A DNA stretch of 64,000 nt. Origin: Mycobacterium colombiense. GTDB taxonomy: Bacteria; Actinomycetota; Actinomycetes; Mycobacteriales; Mycobacteriaceae. Below, in pieces: positions 1 through 8,762 of the stretch. Position numbers and translations under genes: made by a program. The notes beneath the pieces were generated by a model. The model worked only from the letters and a program-made list of their open reading frames with translations, did no database searches and had not been told where the DNA came from. The stretch lies in contig NZ_LZSX01000013.1 of NCBI RefSeq assembly GCF_001665835.1, positions 1-64,000 on the forward strand. The letters are read 5' to 3'. The number at the start of each line of letters is the position of its first letter. Position 1 is the stretch's first letter.

Positions 1-345
1 GCCGCCGCGGCCGCTATCACCAAGAAAACCGGCGTATCGATCAGTCCGGCCTATCTCTGGCAGCTCAGAAGCGGCGTCAAAAGAAACCCCACGGTCGCGC
101 ATTTGCGGGCGATCGCAGACTTTTTCGGGGTGCCGGCGTCCTACCTCATCGATCGCGACCCAGATCAGAAGATCGACGCACAGCTGACCTTGATCCAAGC
201 GCTGCGCGACGTCGGGGTACGGGATTTGGCGGTGCGCACGTCCGGACTGACCCCGGAAGCCATAACGAGTTTGGCGGCGATGGTCGACGAGGTTCGCAAA
301 CTCCAAGACCTGCCGGTGATACCTCGCGAAGGCGGTGAGGCGTAG
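1..345 (+). CDS. EspR-like XRE-family DNA-binding regulator (5' end outside window)
   Basis: The reading frame is open from base 1 to the TAG at 343-345, so the true start lies upstream. The visible 114 residues contain the second half of a helix-turn-helix (SPAYLWQLRSG, then NPTVAHLRAIADFFGVP) followed by a helical tail rich in LRDVGVRDLAVR. This layout resembles mycobacterial EspR (Rv3849), which has the same SxxYLxQLRSG recognition helix and a C-terminal dimerisation helix. The stop codon directly abuts the ATG of the ImmA/IrrE-like gene (TAGATG), so the two are almost certainly one transcript. By analogy with XRE/ImmA pairs it probably represses its own operon; the target DNA is not identifiable here. 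Confidence 0.8.
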   Translation, partial: AAAAAITKKTGVSISPAYLWQLRSGVKRNPTVAHLRAIADFFGVPASYLIDRDPDQKIDAQLTLIQALRDVGVRDLAVRTSGLTPEAITSLAAMVDEVRKLQDLPVIPREGGEA

Positions 346-831
346 ATGGCATCCAAAGGTGACATGCTCGCGTTGGTTCGCACGCTGCCCGTTCCCGTGC
401 CCTGGGATCGCGCGGCGTTCATCGACGGTGTCGCCGGCTTGCGGGGCCGGCCGATTCGCCTGGTGCCGACGGTAGACGAGCTCGCACTGGGCCCCTGCGG
501 GGTGTGGCTGAAGCGCGACGAAGACGACATCATCATCCACGAGGCGGGTACCTCGGAATATCACATCGACCAGATCGTGTGCCACGAAATCGGGCACATG
601 GTGTTGGAACATGATGGCGGGTCGCGAGGGGACGCGGAGCACTACCCCAAGATGATCTTTGGGAGCGCACTGGCCGGATTCGACGCCGGCACCGGGGTGA
701 TATTGGGCCGCACCAGCTTCGATGACGACCGCGAACGCGATGCTGAGATGTTCGCGTCGTTGGTGATGCTCGCTGCCGCCGAGGCCGGTGCGCGGCCGTC
801 GATGATGAGCAGCGTGTTCTTCCGCCGGTGA
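346..831 (+). CDS. ImmA/IrrE-type zinc metallopeptidase-like protein
   Basis: 161 residues with a clear zincin motif, CHEIGHMVLEH, in which H80, E81 and H84 form HEXXH. A downstream acidic segment, ERDAEMFA (E134), fits the third zinc ligand of ImmA/IrrE (COG2856) peptidases. In known cases such proteins cleave a partner XRE repressor in response to a signal; here the XRE gene is immediately upstream with no gap. There is no signal peptide or membrane segment, so it should be cytoplasmic. The stop overlaps the GTG of the next gene (GTGA). Substrate cleavage is inferred from family and context. Some annotations of this family call it a toxin, which the sequence alone cannot decide. Confidence 0.8.
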   Translation: MASKGDMLALVRTLPVPVPWDRAAFIDGVAGLRGRPIRLVPTVDELALGPCGVWLKRDEDDIIIHEAGTSEYHIDQIVCHEIGHMVLEHDGGSRGDAEHYPKMIFGSALAGFDAGTGVILGRTSFDDDRERDAEMFASLVMLAAAEAGARPSMMSSVFFRR

Positions 832-2051
832 GCGCGTCCACTGTGCCAGGCATCATCGCCTGGCCTTTGATCGCCTTCATGATGCTGGTGCTGGCGGGGC
901 GCTACCGATGGTGCAACAGCAACCTCTATGAGAAGTATTTCAACAGCACATTGGCGCTCATGCTGCTGGCTCAGTTGTTGCGCGAGCACCTTGTGCAAGA
1001 CTCGCTCGTCCGAACGGCCTTCATGACGATGCCCGGCACGTGGCAATTGGGCACCGCGGTGTTGAGCTACAGCTACGCCGAATTCATCGGGTTCACCCTG
1101 TTGTGGTCGGGGCTGTCAGAAGCCGAAACCCGCCGTAGGCACCAGTATTATCGCCTGGCGGGTGTGCTGCTTGCGGTCGGGTTGCTCGTCTTCGGTACCG
1201 GTGCCCGAATGGCGGCACAGTCCCTGGAGTTCACAACTGGCTGGGACTCCGTGACGACCTTGACTTGCTTTATTGCCATGCCGATGGTCCTGGTGGCGCG
1301 CGTGATCTGGAATTCCCTGCGCGAGTTGCGGATTGCCGACAGGCGGCGGGAGCGCCTGATCGCCATCAGCACCCTGTCGATGGGGCTGACGGCCGTGGTG
1401 ACAGCGCTCCATGAAGCCGCTCTGCAGATATCCGATCGACTTGGCTGGACTCAGACCGCCGACTTCAGGCAGCAATTCCACGCGTCCTGCTTTTTCTACA
1501 TGATATTCAGCCTGTTCGTGATCGCCCCTGTCCCTCTTGCGATGAAGCTGCGTCATTCCCTCGGGCTGGATCCCGTCAGCCGCAGTTGGTGCGAATTGCA
1601 GCCGCTGCGACAGGCCATGAGAGTCGTTGTCCCAGAACGTGTCTTCGAACGCGGCGATGACGAGCCGGGGCGCCAGAAGACGGAGTTGCAGCTGCACCAG
1701 ACCGTGGTCGAGATCCGCGACGCGATCTTGGGGCTGCGCCCATATTTCCGTGCAATACCCGGCGATGATCTGCGCCGCTTTCTCGCCGAGCCCCATAAGG
1801 TGCCGGCGCGCGACCGCCACGCGGCTATCTCAGCCCTGCGCCTGGCTTACGCCGCCAGAGCTAAAGCTGCCAGCGTCGCGCCGGAGCCCGCCGACGTCGA
1901 CTCGACATCGATCGTCGCGTCCCGGGCGGCGACGCTTCGACAGGAAGCGGCCGAACTGACGATGCTGGCGAAATGGTGGCCGGCCGCTTACGCGGCTGCT
2001 GAGAAGAACATCGAATCCGCGGCCGAGACGAAAGCGAGCTCGACACCATGA
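828..2051 (+). CDS. MAB_1171c-type multi-pass membrane protein
   Basis: 407 residues, starting at a GTG that overlaps the preceding stop by four bases. About seven hydrophobic segments occupy residues 5-240, interrupted by short basic loops. A soluble C-terminal half follows, with the family-typical QLHQTVVEIRDAILGLRPYF motif near residues 290-310. That motif and layout match the actinobacterial family annotated as 'MAB_1171c putative transporter', which is often encoded beside XRE and ImmA/IrrE genes. Transport has not been demonstrated for the family as far as I know. A membrane receptor or anchor that senses a signal for the upstream protease/regulator pair is equally plausible. Confidence 0.72.
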   Translation: MSASTVPGIIAWPLIAFMMLVLAGRYRWCNSNLYEKYFNSTLALMLLAQLLREHLVQDSLVRTAFMTMPGTWQLGTAVLSYSYAEFIGFTLLWSGLSEAETRRRHQYYRLAGVLLAVGLLVFGTGARMAAQSLEFTTGWDSVTTLTCFIAMPMVLVARVIWNSLRELRIADRRRERLIAISTLSMGLTAVVTALHEAALQISDRLGWTQTADFRQQFHASCFFYMIFSLFVIAPVPLAMKLRHSLGLDPVSRSWCELQPLRQAMRVVVPERVFERGDDEPGRQKTELQLHQTVVEIRDAILGLRPYFRAIPGDDLRRFLAEPHKVPARDRHAAISALRLAYAARAKAASVAPEPADVDSTSIVASRAATLRQEAAELTMLAKWWPAAYAAAEKNIESAAETKASSTP

Positions 2052-2109
2052 CCCCGCCCGCCGCAACGCCGGTCCCGCGGTGATCGGCGAGCGGCGATAG
2101 GTATCGGCG

Positions 2110-3210
2110 ATGCGCTTCCCTACCTTGCCATTACCGCTTTCGGTCGCGCGCGCCGTATTCGGTGTCCGGCGGCGTGTCGTGGATCTCGCGGATGCCGCGG
2201 TGCCCGGAGAGTTCACCCTATTCTCAGATGTTGCGTTCGGGCTGCAGAAGCTGAAAATCGCAGGCGTGCTTGTCTCTTCGGGGTTGGCCGATGCCGTGGG
2301 CAAGGGTTCATCTGATCCCGTCGAGCTGGCCCACCAACTGGCGTTGGACCCGGACGTGACGGTCAGAATCGTCAACGCCGCGACCGGGTCCCGGCTCATG
2401 CGACTGGACCGTCAGGGCTGTGCGCGCATGACGAAGATCGGCGCACCGCTGTGCCGCGAACACCCCAGATCGATCGCCTCCTGGGTTGCGTACTACGCGC
2501 ACCCCGAGACGGCGGCCACGTATGCACACCTCGACACCCAGCTGCGCACGGGGCCCGAAAGATCGGGATATCAACTGGAATTCGGCAAGTCGATGTGGGA
2601 TTACCTGGCTGACCGCCCAGGGATGAGAGGCGCATTCGATGACGCGATGCGCCAGCTCAGCCAGTTCGACCTCGCCGGTATCGCGCGGACCTACCCCTGG
2701 CCGAGGCGCGGAACCATCTGCGATATCGCCGGAGGGGTTGGGCACATGCTTGCGGCCATCCTCGAGAATCGACCTCACGCTCGCGGGATCCTGCTCGATT
2801 CGCCCGAGGTCATCGAGCGGGCCGATGCATTTCTACGCGAGCGAGGGTTGGCCGACCGGATCGAGCGCCGCACCGCCGACCTGTTCGGTCAGCTCGACGC
2901 CCGCGCGGACGTCTACACGATGAAGTGGATCCTGCACGACTGGGGTGATGAGGCCTGCCGCGAAATCCTCAAGCGGGTCCGCGCCACCATGCCGTCCGGT
3001 TCGAGGCTGGTCGTGATCGATCTGCACCACGAGTCGGGCCACCTGGCCGGGTTCACAGCGATGATCGACGTATGGATGCTTGTTTGCTGCGAGGGCGGTC
3101 GGGAACGGTCGCCGCGGCAGGTGCACGCTCTGATGCGCGACGTCGGGTTCATACCTGGACGAATCCGGCACTTCGGGCCGACGATGCTGGTCGAGGCAAT
3201 CGCCCCGTAA
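2110..3210 (+). CDS. SAM-dependent O-methyltransferase (plant-type OMT fold)
   Basis: 366 residues. The N-terminal half (about 1-160) is a helical dimerisation and substrate domain. The C-terminal half is a Rossmann methyltransferase with the SAM-binding motif CDIAGGVGHML near residue 205. The catalytic histidine motif KWILHDWGDE lies near residue 275, typical of hydroxyneurosporene/caffeate-type O-methyltransferases. The gene follows the MAB_1171c-type gene by 58 bp on the same strand, so it may be the output enzyme of that cassette. The acceptor is unknown; a polyketide, quinone or phenolic hydroxyl would fit the family. Confidence 0.8.
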   Translation: MRFPTLPLPLSVARAVFGVRRRVVDLADAAVPGEFTLFSDVAFGLQKLKIAGVLVSSGLADAVGKGSSDPVELAHQLALDPDVTVRIVNAATGSRLMRLDRQGCARMTKIGAPLCREHPRSIASWVAYYAHPETAATYAHLDTQLRTGPERSGYQLEFGKSMWDYLADRPGMRGAFDDAMRQLSQFDLAGIARTYPWPRRGTICDIAGGVGHMLAAILENRPHARGILLDSPEVIERADAFLRERGLADRIERRTADLFGQLDARADVYTMKWILHDWGDEACREILKRVRATMPSGSRLVVIDLHHESGHLAGFTAMIDVWMLVCCEGGRERSPRQVHALMRDVGFIPGRIRHFGPTMLVEAIAP

Positions 3211-3257
3211 GCCGCGCCGGGCGGCATGGACGACGCGGGACCGGGTAGCCCGCGGCT

Positions 3258-4064
3258 ATGGACATCACCGTCACGTTCGTCGGCAACGCCACCACGCTGA
3301 TTTACGCGGGCGGGCTGACGCTGCTGACCGACCCCAACTTCCTGCACCGGGGGCAACGCGCCTACCTCGGGCACGGGCTGGTGTCCAAGCGGCTCAAGGA
3401 GCCGGCGTTGCGCCTCAGCGACCTGCCGCCGGTCGACGCGATCGTGCTGTCACACATGCACGGCGATCACTGGGACAGGGTGGCGCAGCGGGGCCTCGAC
3501 CACGAACTGCCCGTCGTCACCACCCCACACGCCGCCAAACGGCTGCACCGGCGTGGCTTCGCGCGGGCGCGTGGCCTGCAGACGTGGCAGCAGCACGCGA
3601 TCACAAAGGGCGGCACGACGCTCACCCTCACGTCGCTGCCGGGGCGCCACGCGCCCGGGTGGAGTCAGCGCCTGCTCCCGCCGGTGATGGGCACCATGCT
3701 GGAGGTGGCCGCCGACGATGGCTCGCCGCGGCGCCGGCTCTACATCTCCGGGGACACCCTGCTGATCGAGGAGCTCAAGGAGATCCCCGCGCGGTTCGAC
3801 CCGATCGACGCGGGCATGCTGCACCTCGGCGGCACCCGGCTGCCGGCCGGAAACCGGCTTCCGTTCGGACTGACGGTGACGATGGACGGCCGGCAGGGCG
3901 CCGAACTGGTCGCGATGCTGGCCCTCCCGAAGGCCATCCCGGTGCACTTCGACGACTACGCGGCCTTCGCGTCGCCCCTGGCCGACTTCACCCGGGAGAT
4001 GCAGCGGCGCGGCCTGGGGGACCGGATCATCGCGTTGAACCGCGGCGGCTCGGTGACGGTTTAG
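3258..4064 (+). CDS. MBL-fold metal-dependent hydrolase (UlaG/RomA-like)
   Basis: 268 residues of metallo-beta-lactamase fold. The metal-binding signature SHMHGDHWDR (HXHXDH) lies near residues 64-73. Further ligand positions appear in RHAPGW, in ISGDTLL (an Asp bridging the metals) and in VHFDDY near the C-terminus. No signal peptide is visible. The start ATG at 3258 gives the first beta strand MDITVTFVGNATTLI, which looks complete. The gene is in line with the methyltransferase but 47 bp downstream with a G+C-rich gap, so co-transcription is possible but not certain. The substrate cannot be predicted; phosphodiester or lactone hydrolysis is typical of relatives. Confidence 0.8.
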   Translation: MDITVTFVGNATTLIYAGGLTLLTDPNFLHRGQRAYLGHGLVSKRLKEPALRLSDLPPVDAIVLSHMHGDHWDRVAQRGLDHELPVVTTPHAAKRLHRRGFARARGLQTWQQHAITKGGTTLTLTSLPGRHAPGWSQRLLPPVMGTMLEVAADDGSPRRRLYISGDTLLIEELKEIPARFDPIDAGMLHLGGTRLPAGNRLPFGLTVTMDGRQGAELVAMLALPKAIPVHFDDYAAFASPLADFTREMQRRGLGDRIIALNRGGSVTV

Positions 4065-4177
4065 CGGACGGCGGGTGTCGGTTAAAAGACCCTGGCCAGC
4101 AAATGTCAAATCGCTCTCAGCCAAAGGTATAGGGTGTCCTAACACGTGGCGGTCGAACTGGGAGGTACCGACCGCAG

Positions 4178-4273
4178 GTGACAGGCTTCGACGTGCAGAG
4201 TTTCGAGGTTCTTCGCGGCCTGGTTAACGCAAATTTGCTGAGGTGTTCTCAGCGTGGGCATTGTGAGATGTGA
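4178..4273 (+). CDS. Possible 31-residue leader ORF overlapping the PPE start
   Basis: A GTG at 4178 opens a 31-codon frame that ends in TGA at 4271-4273, giving the junction TGATG with the PPE start codon. A GGGAGG stretch sits about 12 bases upstream of the GTG. The tail contains two cysteines (LRCSQRGHC). The overlap would allow translational coupling of the PPE gene. No homologue is recognised and the ORF could be chance; coding capacity is inferred only from the overlap and the purine-rich stretch. Confidence 0.3.
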   Translation: MTGFDVQSFEVLRGLVNANLLRCSQRGHCEM

Positions 4274-5415
4274 TGGATCTTTTTGCACCCCCCGAGGTCA
4301 CCTCGACGCTCATCCACACCGGGCCGGGAGCGGGCTCGCTGATCGAGGCCGCCGGCGCGTGGCAACGGCTTGCCGTCGAGCTGGAGAATTCGGTCTCCAC
4401 CTATGCCTCGACGTTGTCGTCGCTCATCGAGTCCTGGGACGGTCCGTCGGCGATGGCGATGCTGCAGTCCGTTCAGCCCTACCTGCTGTGGCTGCGTGAG
4501 ACGGCGCAGCAATCCGCCCAGATGGCCACGTCGGCTGAGAGCGCCGCGTCGGCGTTCACCGCCGCCCGCTCGTCGATCGTCCCGCCATCGGTGGTCACCG
4601 CCAACCGGACGCGCCTGGCGCAGCTGCTGGCCACCAACCGGTTCGGCACCAACACGGCGGCCATCGCCCAGGCCGAAGAGGAATACCAGACCATGTGGGC
4701 GAACAACTCGGCGGCGATGACCCGCTACCAGGCGACCTCGTCGCAGGCGACCACGCAGCTGTCGCAGTTCAATTCGCCGCTGGCGATCACCAATCCATCC
4801 GGCACGGCCAACCAGCAGCTCGCGGTGAGCAATGCCTCCCTGTTGAGCTCCGGCGATACGGCCTCGTCGGTGGGGTCGGTGCTGAACTCTCTCAACATGC
4901 CTGGAGGGTTCGACCCCAACGCCGGCTGGTTCAACTACTTCAGCACCTGGGGCAACCAGTTCATATCGTCCGGCTTCCCCATCAACCTGCTCGGCGTGTG
5001 GGCACAGCTGGCGACCGCCCAAGGGGTTCAGTCCGTGGGCGGTGACATCGGCAGCGGCCTGTCGGAAGGCCTGGGAGCGGCCACGGCGAGCCTGTCCAAC
5101 GCGGTCAAGGGTCTCGGCGCGGGCATGGCGCCCTCGGGGGCGATGGGCGTGGGGGTGACGGTGGGCAAGCTCACCGCGCCCCCAGCCGTTGTGGGGCTGC
5201 TGCCGGGCACGCAGACCGGGGTGCAGCTCGCGTCCGCGGCCTCGCCGCTGCCGGCGGCGGAATCGGGGCTGCCTCTGATGCCGATGATGGTGCCGCCGAC
5301 GACGGGCTCGGCCGGCACCGGCTGGCGCAAGCGCAGACAGCAGAAGTACGAGGACGTCGCCGTGGGCCGGGAGGTCAAGGGCAAAGTGATGCCTCGAAAC
5401 CCATCCGCGGGATGA
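4273..5415 (+). CDS. PPE family protein
   Basis: 380 residues from the ATG at 4273; a GTG one codon upstream is less likely. The first ~160 residues form a PPE domain: LFAPPEVTSTLIHTGPG at the start and the WXG motif SWDGPSA near residue 55. The rest is an Ala/Gly-rich variable region. A degenerate SVP-like block (VTVGKLTAPPAVV) lies near residue 295 and the tail is basic (WRKRRQQKYEDV). PPE proteins normally pair with a PE protein and are exported by ESX type VII systems; no PE gene is adjacent, so its partner must be elsewhere. It is followed by a second, clearly related PPE gene, suggesting tandem duplication. Confidence 0.9.
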   Translation: MDLFAPPEVTSTLIHTGPGAGSLIEAAGAWQRLAVELENSVSTYASTLSSLIESWDGPSAMAMLQSVQPYLLWLRETAQQSAQMATSAESAASAFTAARSSIVPPSVVTANRTRLAQLLATNRFGTNTAAIAQAEEEYQTMWANNSAAMTRYQATSSQATTQLSQFNSPLAITNPSGTANQQLAVSNASLLSSGDTASSVGSVLNSLNMPGGFDPNAGWFNYFSTWGNQFISSGFPINLLGVWAQLATAQGVQSVGGDIGSGLSEGLGAATASLSNAVKGLGAGMAPSGAMGVGVTVGKLTAPPAVVGLLPGTQTGVQLASAASPLPAAESGLPLMPMMVPPTTGSAGTGWRKRRQQKYEDVAVGREVKGKVMPRNPSAG

Positions 5416-5573
5416 CGTCGATGGTGCCCCACGACTGCGGACACCGAACCCCGCGTTCAACGGCGACCGGCAGCGGGACACCGCGGTGTCTGATCGCCAC
5501 CGGACCGCGAATTGCCGGACGGGCCAACGCGCGGCGTTCGCCCCACCCACGTTCTTTCCCGAGGTAAAGGTTC

Positions 5574-6722
5574 ATGGATTTCGGGATGCTGCCGCCGGAG
5601 GTCACTTCGGCGCTGATCCACTGTGGGCCCGGCGCTTGGTCATGGATCGCGGCCGCCGGTGCCTGGCAGGAGCTCAGCATGGAGCTCGAGCAATCCGCCG
5701 CCGGCTACAGCGCGGAGCTGTCGTGGGTGATGACGACGTGGCACGGCCCGTCCGCCTTGGCGATGGCCCAAGCGCTGGAACCCTATCTGGACTGGCTGCG
5801 CGTCACCGCGCAGCAGTGCCAGGAGGTCGCCACCTCGGTGCAGGTGATGACCGCGGCGTTCGAGTTGACGCACTGGACGGTGGTGCACCCCTCGCTGGTG
5901 GCCGCCAACCGCGCACGGCTGGCGATGTTGTTGGCCACCAACTTCTTCGGGATCAACTACCCGGCGATCGCCGAAACCGAAGCCGAGTACAACACCATGT
6001 GGGTGAACAACTCGGCGGCGATGGTCCGCTACGCCGCGACCTCGGCGAGTACCGTCCGACCGCCCTCCTTCGCGCCGCCGCCGCAGGTCGCCAAACCCTC
6101 CGGCGTGACGACACAGGCCGCCATGGTGCCGGCCGTGACCGCCGGTAACTCCGGGACGCAGAGCGCCACCGGGGTCGCCGGATCCATCCAGGCCGCCTCC
6201 CTCGCCTTGTTCGATCCCGACTCGGGCTGGTTCAAATACTGGAGCACGTGGGGATGGCAGGGTATCGCCGCGGCCGGGTTCCCGGTCAACCTTCTCGGCG
6301 TGTTGGCGCAAGTGGGGACCGCGAACGCGTTTCAGGCGCTGGGCGCCGACGTCGGCACCGGCCTGGCCGAGGGCACGGCCGCGCTTGCGTCATCCGAGGC
6401 GCAGCTGATCGGCGCGGTCAACGCCGCCGGGGCCTGGGCGCCCCGCGCGGCGCTGGGCGTCGGTATCTCACTCGGCAACCTGACCATGCCGCCCGCGACG
6501 GTGGGAATGCTGGGATCGTCGGCGCCGGTGCAGCTGGTGTCAGCCGTCTCCGCGCTGCCCCCTGGCACCGGCCAGACCCCCATGCTTCCGATGGTCCCGA
6601 TGCGCCCCGGAGGCGGCTCGGCGGACGGTCGCCGGCGTAAGGGTGGACGCGACTACGACGATATTGAGTACGGTGCGGAGCTGCCGGGCACCGTGATGAA
6701 CAGGCCGCCGTCGGCGGGATAG
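5574..6722 (+). CDS. PPE family protein (tandem paralogue)
   Basis: 382 residues. The start MDFGMLPPEVTSALIHCGPG is the classical PPE opening, and TWHGPSALAMA near residue 55 is the WXG motif. The middle is Ala/Gly/Thr-rich. The segment GVGISLGNLTMPPATVG (near 300) and the tail RRRKGGRDYDDIEYG mirror the upstream PPE protein, so the two are paralogues that diverged after duplication. The 158 bp between them hold no obvious gene. The last 70 bp overlap the 3' end of the convergent DUF5994 gene. Export through an ESX system is inferred from the family. Confidence 0.9.
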   Translation: MDFGMLPPEVTSALIHCGPGAWSWIAAAGAWQELSMELEQSAAGYSAELSWVMTTWHGPSALAMAQALEPYLDWLRVTAQQCQEVATSVQVMTAAFELTHWTVVHPSLVAANRARLAMLLATNFFGINYPAIAETEAEYNTMWVNNSAAMVRYAATSASTVRPPSFAPPPQVAKPSGVTTQAAMVPAVTAGNSGTQSATGVAGSIQAASLALFDPDSGWFKYWSTWGWQGIAAAGFPVNLLGVLAQVGTANAFQALGADVGTGLAEGTAALASSEAQLIGAVNAAGAWAPRAALGVGISLGNLTMPPATVGMLGSSAPVQLVSAVSALPPGTGQTPMLPMVPMRPGGGSADGRRRKGGRDYDDIEYGAELPGTVMNRPPSAG

Positions 6723-7312
6723 CGCTGGTTGGGCGACTCCATCATGCGGTTGCGGACGATGTGTTCGACGAGGATGGGAACGAAGGTCTGCACCGGCGCG
6801 TCGATGAATCGTTGCGCCGTCTCCTCGCACCAGCGCCTGATCTGAGCGGTCCGCCGCTCGTCACCGAGCCCCTCGTGACGGGCCAGCTTGTCGGCCACGT
6901 CCGCCACCGACCGCCCAACGGTGACCCGGACGGCCCGGGACACCACGGCCTCGGCGGGTGCCCGCACCGCGTCGAGTGCCCGGCGCGCGACGTCCTCGTC
7001 GGTGTCCGGCCGGATGACATGCAACGTGATGTGGCGGCCGTTCTCGCCCATCACGATGACGCTGGCCTCCTCGTCATTGACAAAGCCCAGTAATTCGATT
7101 GTGTGCCCGTCGATTTCAACCAGCGGCGGTGTCTCGTGCCAGGCGTTGCGGCGGTAGCCCACCATGACGATCTGCCCCAGCCGGTCGGATAGCGACGCCA
7201 CCAGGGCGGGCAGCTCGCCGGCCAGGTTCGTCGACCGAGGCCACCAGGCGCCGTCGATGTGCTCGGATACCGCCCGATATGTCTTGAGCTGCAACCGGTT
7301 TGATTGCTCCAT
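6653..7312 (-). CDS. DUF5994 family protein
   Basis: 219 residues from the ATG at 7312, preceded by a GGTGGGTG stretch. An open extension reaches 7531 but has unlikely composition and would run into corA. The segment RLQLKTYRAVSEHIDGAWWPRS, followed by LAGELPALVASLSDRLG and a WHETPP block, is the hallmark of actinobacterial DUF5994 proteins. The rest (about 110-219) is charged and helical. No membrane segment or signal peptide is seen. Function is unknown. It is divergent from corA and convergent with the PPE gene, overlapping the latter by 70 bp. Confidence 0.75.
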   Translation of the reverse strand: MEQSNRLQLKTYRAVSEHIDGAWWPRSTNLAGELPALVASLSDRLGQIVMVGYRRNAWHETPPLVEIDGHTIELLGFVNDEEASVIVMGENGRHITLHVIRPDTDEDVARRALDAVRAPAEAVVSRAVRVTVGRSVADVADKLARHEGLGDERRTAQIRRWCEETAQRFIDAPVQTFVPILVEHIVRNRMMESPNQRYPADGGLFITVPGSSAPYSISS

Positions 7313-7457
7313 GTCACCCACCTGCTCGCCAAAATTCCCGGATTGGCCCGACGGCCCCCCAGCAACATCAAGACCATCACGGATAGTCGGCGGCCGCTGC
7401 GCCAGGGAGTGGCTGGCGGGTTTACCGATCGTGAACAACGATTGAGAAGATGTTGTG

Positions 7458-8456
7458 ATGCAGATCGCTTCGAGTGTCCAGGGCCGGGTGTGGCGCGGCG
7501 GCAAGGCGCAGGACGACTTCGAGTTCGACAAGATCTCGGACTACCTCACCGAACCCGACACCCTGGTGTGGGCCGACCTGTGCGAACCGGACCACGACAC
7601 GCTGTGCGGCCTGGCCGACGAAATCGGCCTCAATCGCTGGGCCGTCGAAGACGCCGTGGCGGCCGCCGAGCGGGTCAAGGCCACCGCCTACGAAAGCCAC
7701 ACCTTCTTCACCGTCTATGCCGTCGACGTCGCAACGGACACAGCCGATACCGGCGAGCGGATGCTGTCGATGCAACGCATTTCGGGATTCGTGCTGCCGC
7801 AGGGGCTGATCACCGTGCGCCTGACACCCAACTTCGACATGACGCAGGTGACCCGGCGGTGGCAAGAGATCGGCGGCCAGAGCTACGGCGTCGGCGCGCT
7901 GGTGCACGGCCTGCTCGACGTGGTGGTGGACAGCCATTTCGCCGCCGTGGAGGCCCTCGATGACTGCATCGAAGAGATCGAGGACGAGCTGTTCGACGGC
8001 AGGCCCCGCAAGGGAGTCTTTCAGCGCCGCACCTTCCGGCTGCGCAGGGATCTGGTGAACCTGCGCCGGGTCGCGCTGCCCATGCGCGATGTCGTCAATG
8101 CGATTGCGCATCACCGTGTTTCGGACGGCTCCGATCGCCGACTGGACCCGCTGTACGCCGACCTGTACGACCACGTGCTGCGGGTGTCCGAATGGACGGA
8201 ATCGTTGCGCGACATGATCACAACCATTTTCGAGACCAACCTGTCGCTGCAGGACGCCCGGTTGAACATTGTCATGAAGAAGCTGACGGGATGGGCCGCC
8301 ATCATCGCCGTGCCGACGGCGATCACGGGCTTCTACGGCCAGAATGTGCCCTACCCGGGCTTCGGCACGCACGCCGGGTTCGCGGCCAGTACCGGCGTGA
8401 TACTCGTCTTGATGGTGGTGCTCTACGTGTTGTTCAAGCGCCGCGACTGGCTGTAG
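7458..8456 (+). CDS. CorA-family divalent cation channel with a GQN signature
   Basis: 332 residues from the ATG at 7458; a GTG one codon upstream is also possible. A large cytoplasmic alpha/beta and long-helix domain (1-275) is followed by two C-terminal membrane helices. The loop between the helices reads TGFYGQNVPYPG, where the canonical magnesium-selective motif is YGMN. The C-terminus is basic (FKRRDWL), as in CorA. The fold supports a pentameric inner-membrane channel for magnesium or another divalent ion. The Met to Gln change in the filter makes ion preference uncertain. It is transcribed divergently from the DUF5994 gene across about 145 bp. Confidence 0.85.
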   Translation: MQIASSVQGRVWRGGKAQDDFEFDKISDYLTEPDTLVWADLCEPDHDTLCGLADEIGLNRWAVEDAVAAAERVKATAYESHTFFTVYAVDVATDTADTGERMLSMQRISGFVLPQGLITVRLTPNFDMTQVTRRWQEIGGQSYGVGALVHGLLDVVVDSHFAAVEALDDCIEEIEDELFDGRPRKGVFQRRTFRLRRDLVNLRRVALPMRDVVNAIAHHRVSDGSDRRLDPLYADLYDHVLRVSEWTESLRDMITTIFETNLSLQDARLNIVMKKLTGWAAIIAVPTAITGFYGQNVPYPGFGTHAGFAASTGVILVLMVVLYVLFKRRDWL

Positions 8457-8467
8457 GCCGCGACGGG

Positions 8468-8680
8468 TTACCGGGCGAAGGACGGCGCCGAAATGCCTTG
8501 GTGGATACCCTGATTGATGTTGTCCCGCAGGGCGGGGCTGCCCGGTGGATCGGAATCCTTACAGGCGCAGCCGAGATGACTGAAGGGATTGGGGTCGGTG
8601 CTGGCCGATGCCGTGGCTGCGCTGGAAACGCCGAGAGCGATCGCCATACCCGCGACACCGAACAAAAGTTTCGGAATCAT
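8468..8680 (-). CDS. Small secreted protein, unknown function
   Basis: 70 residues. The N-terminus MIPKLLFGVAGMAIALGV is a typical Sec signal sequence with a likely cleavage after ASA near residue 27. The mature part, about 43 residues, contains DPNPFSHLGCACKDSDPPG, with two closely spaced cysteines. Short exported proteins of this style (NPF...C.C) recur in mycobacteria, but I recognise no function. It ends 11 bp from the convergent corA stop. Confidence 0.65.
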   Translation of the reverse strand: MIPKLLFGVAGMAIALGVSSAATASASTDPNPFSHLGCACKDSDPPGSPALRDNINQGIHQGISAPSFAR

Positions 8681-8762
8681 TTTCGGCCTTGAAATTCTTC
8701 GTTTCGGATACCGCGAATTTTATCCGCGATTGCATCACGAGCCGGTCAACCGGCTGTAAATT

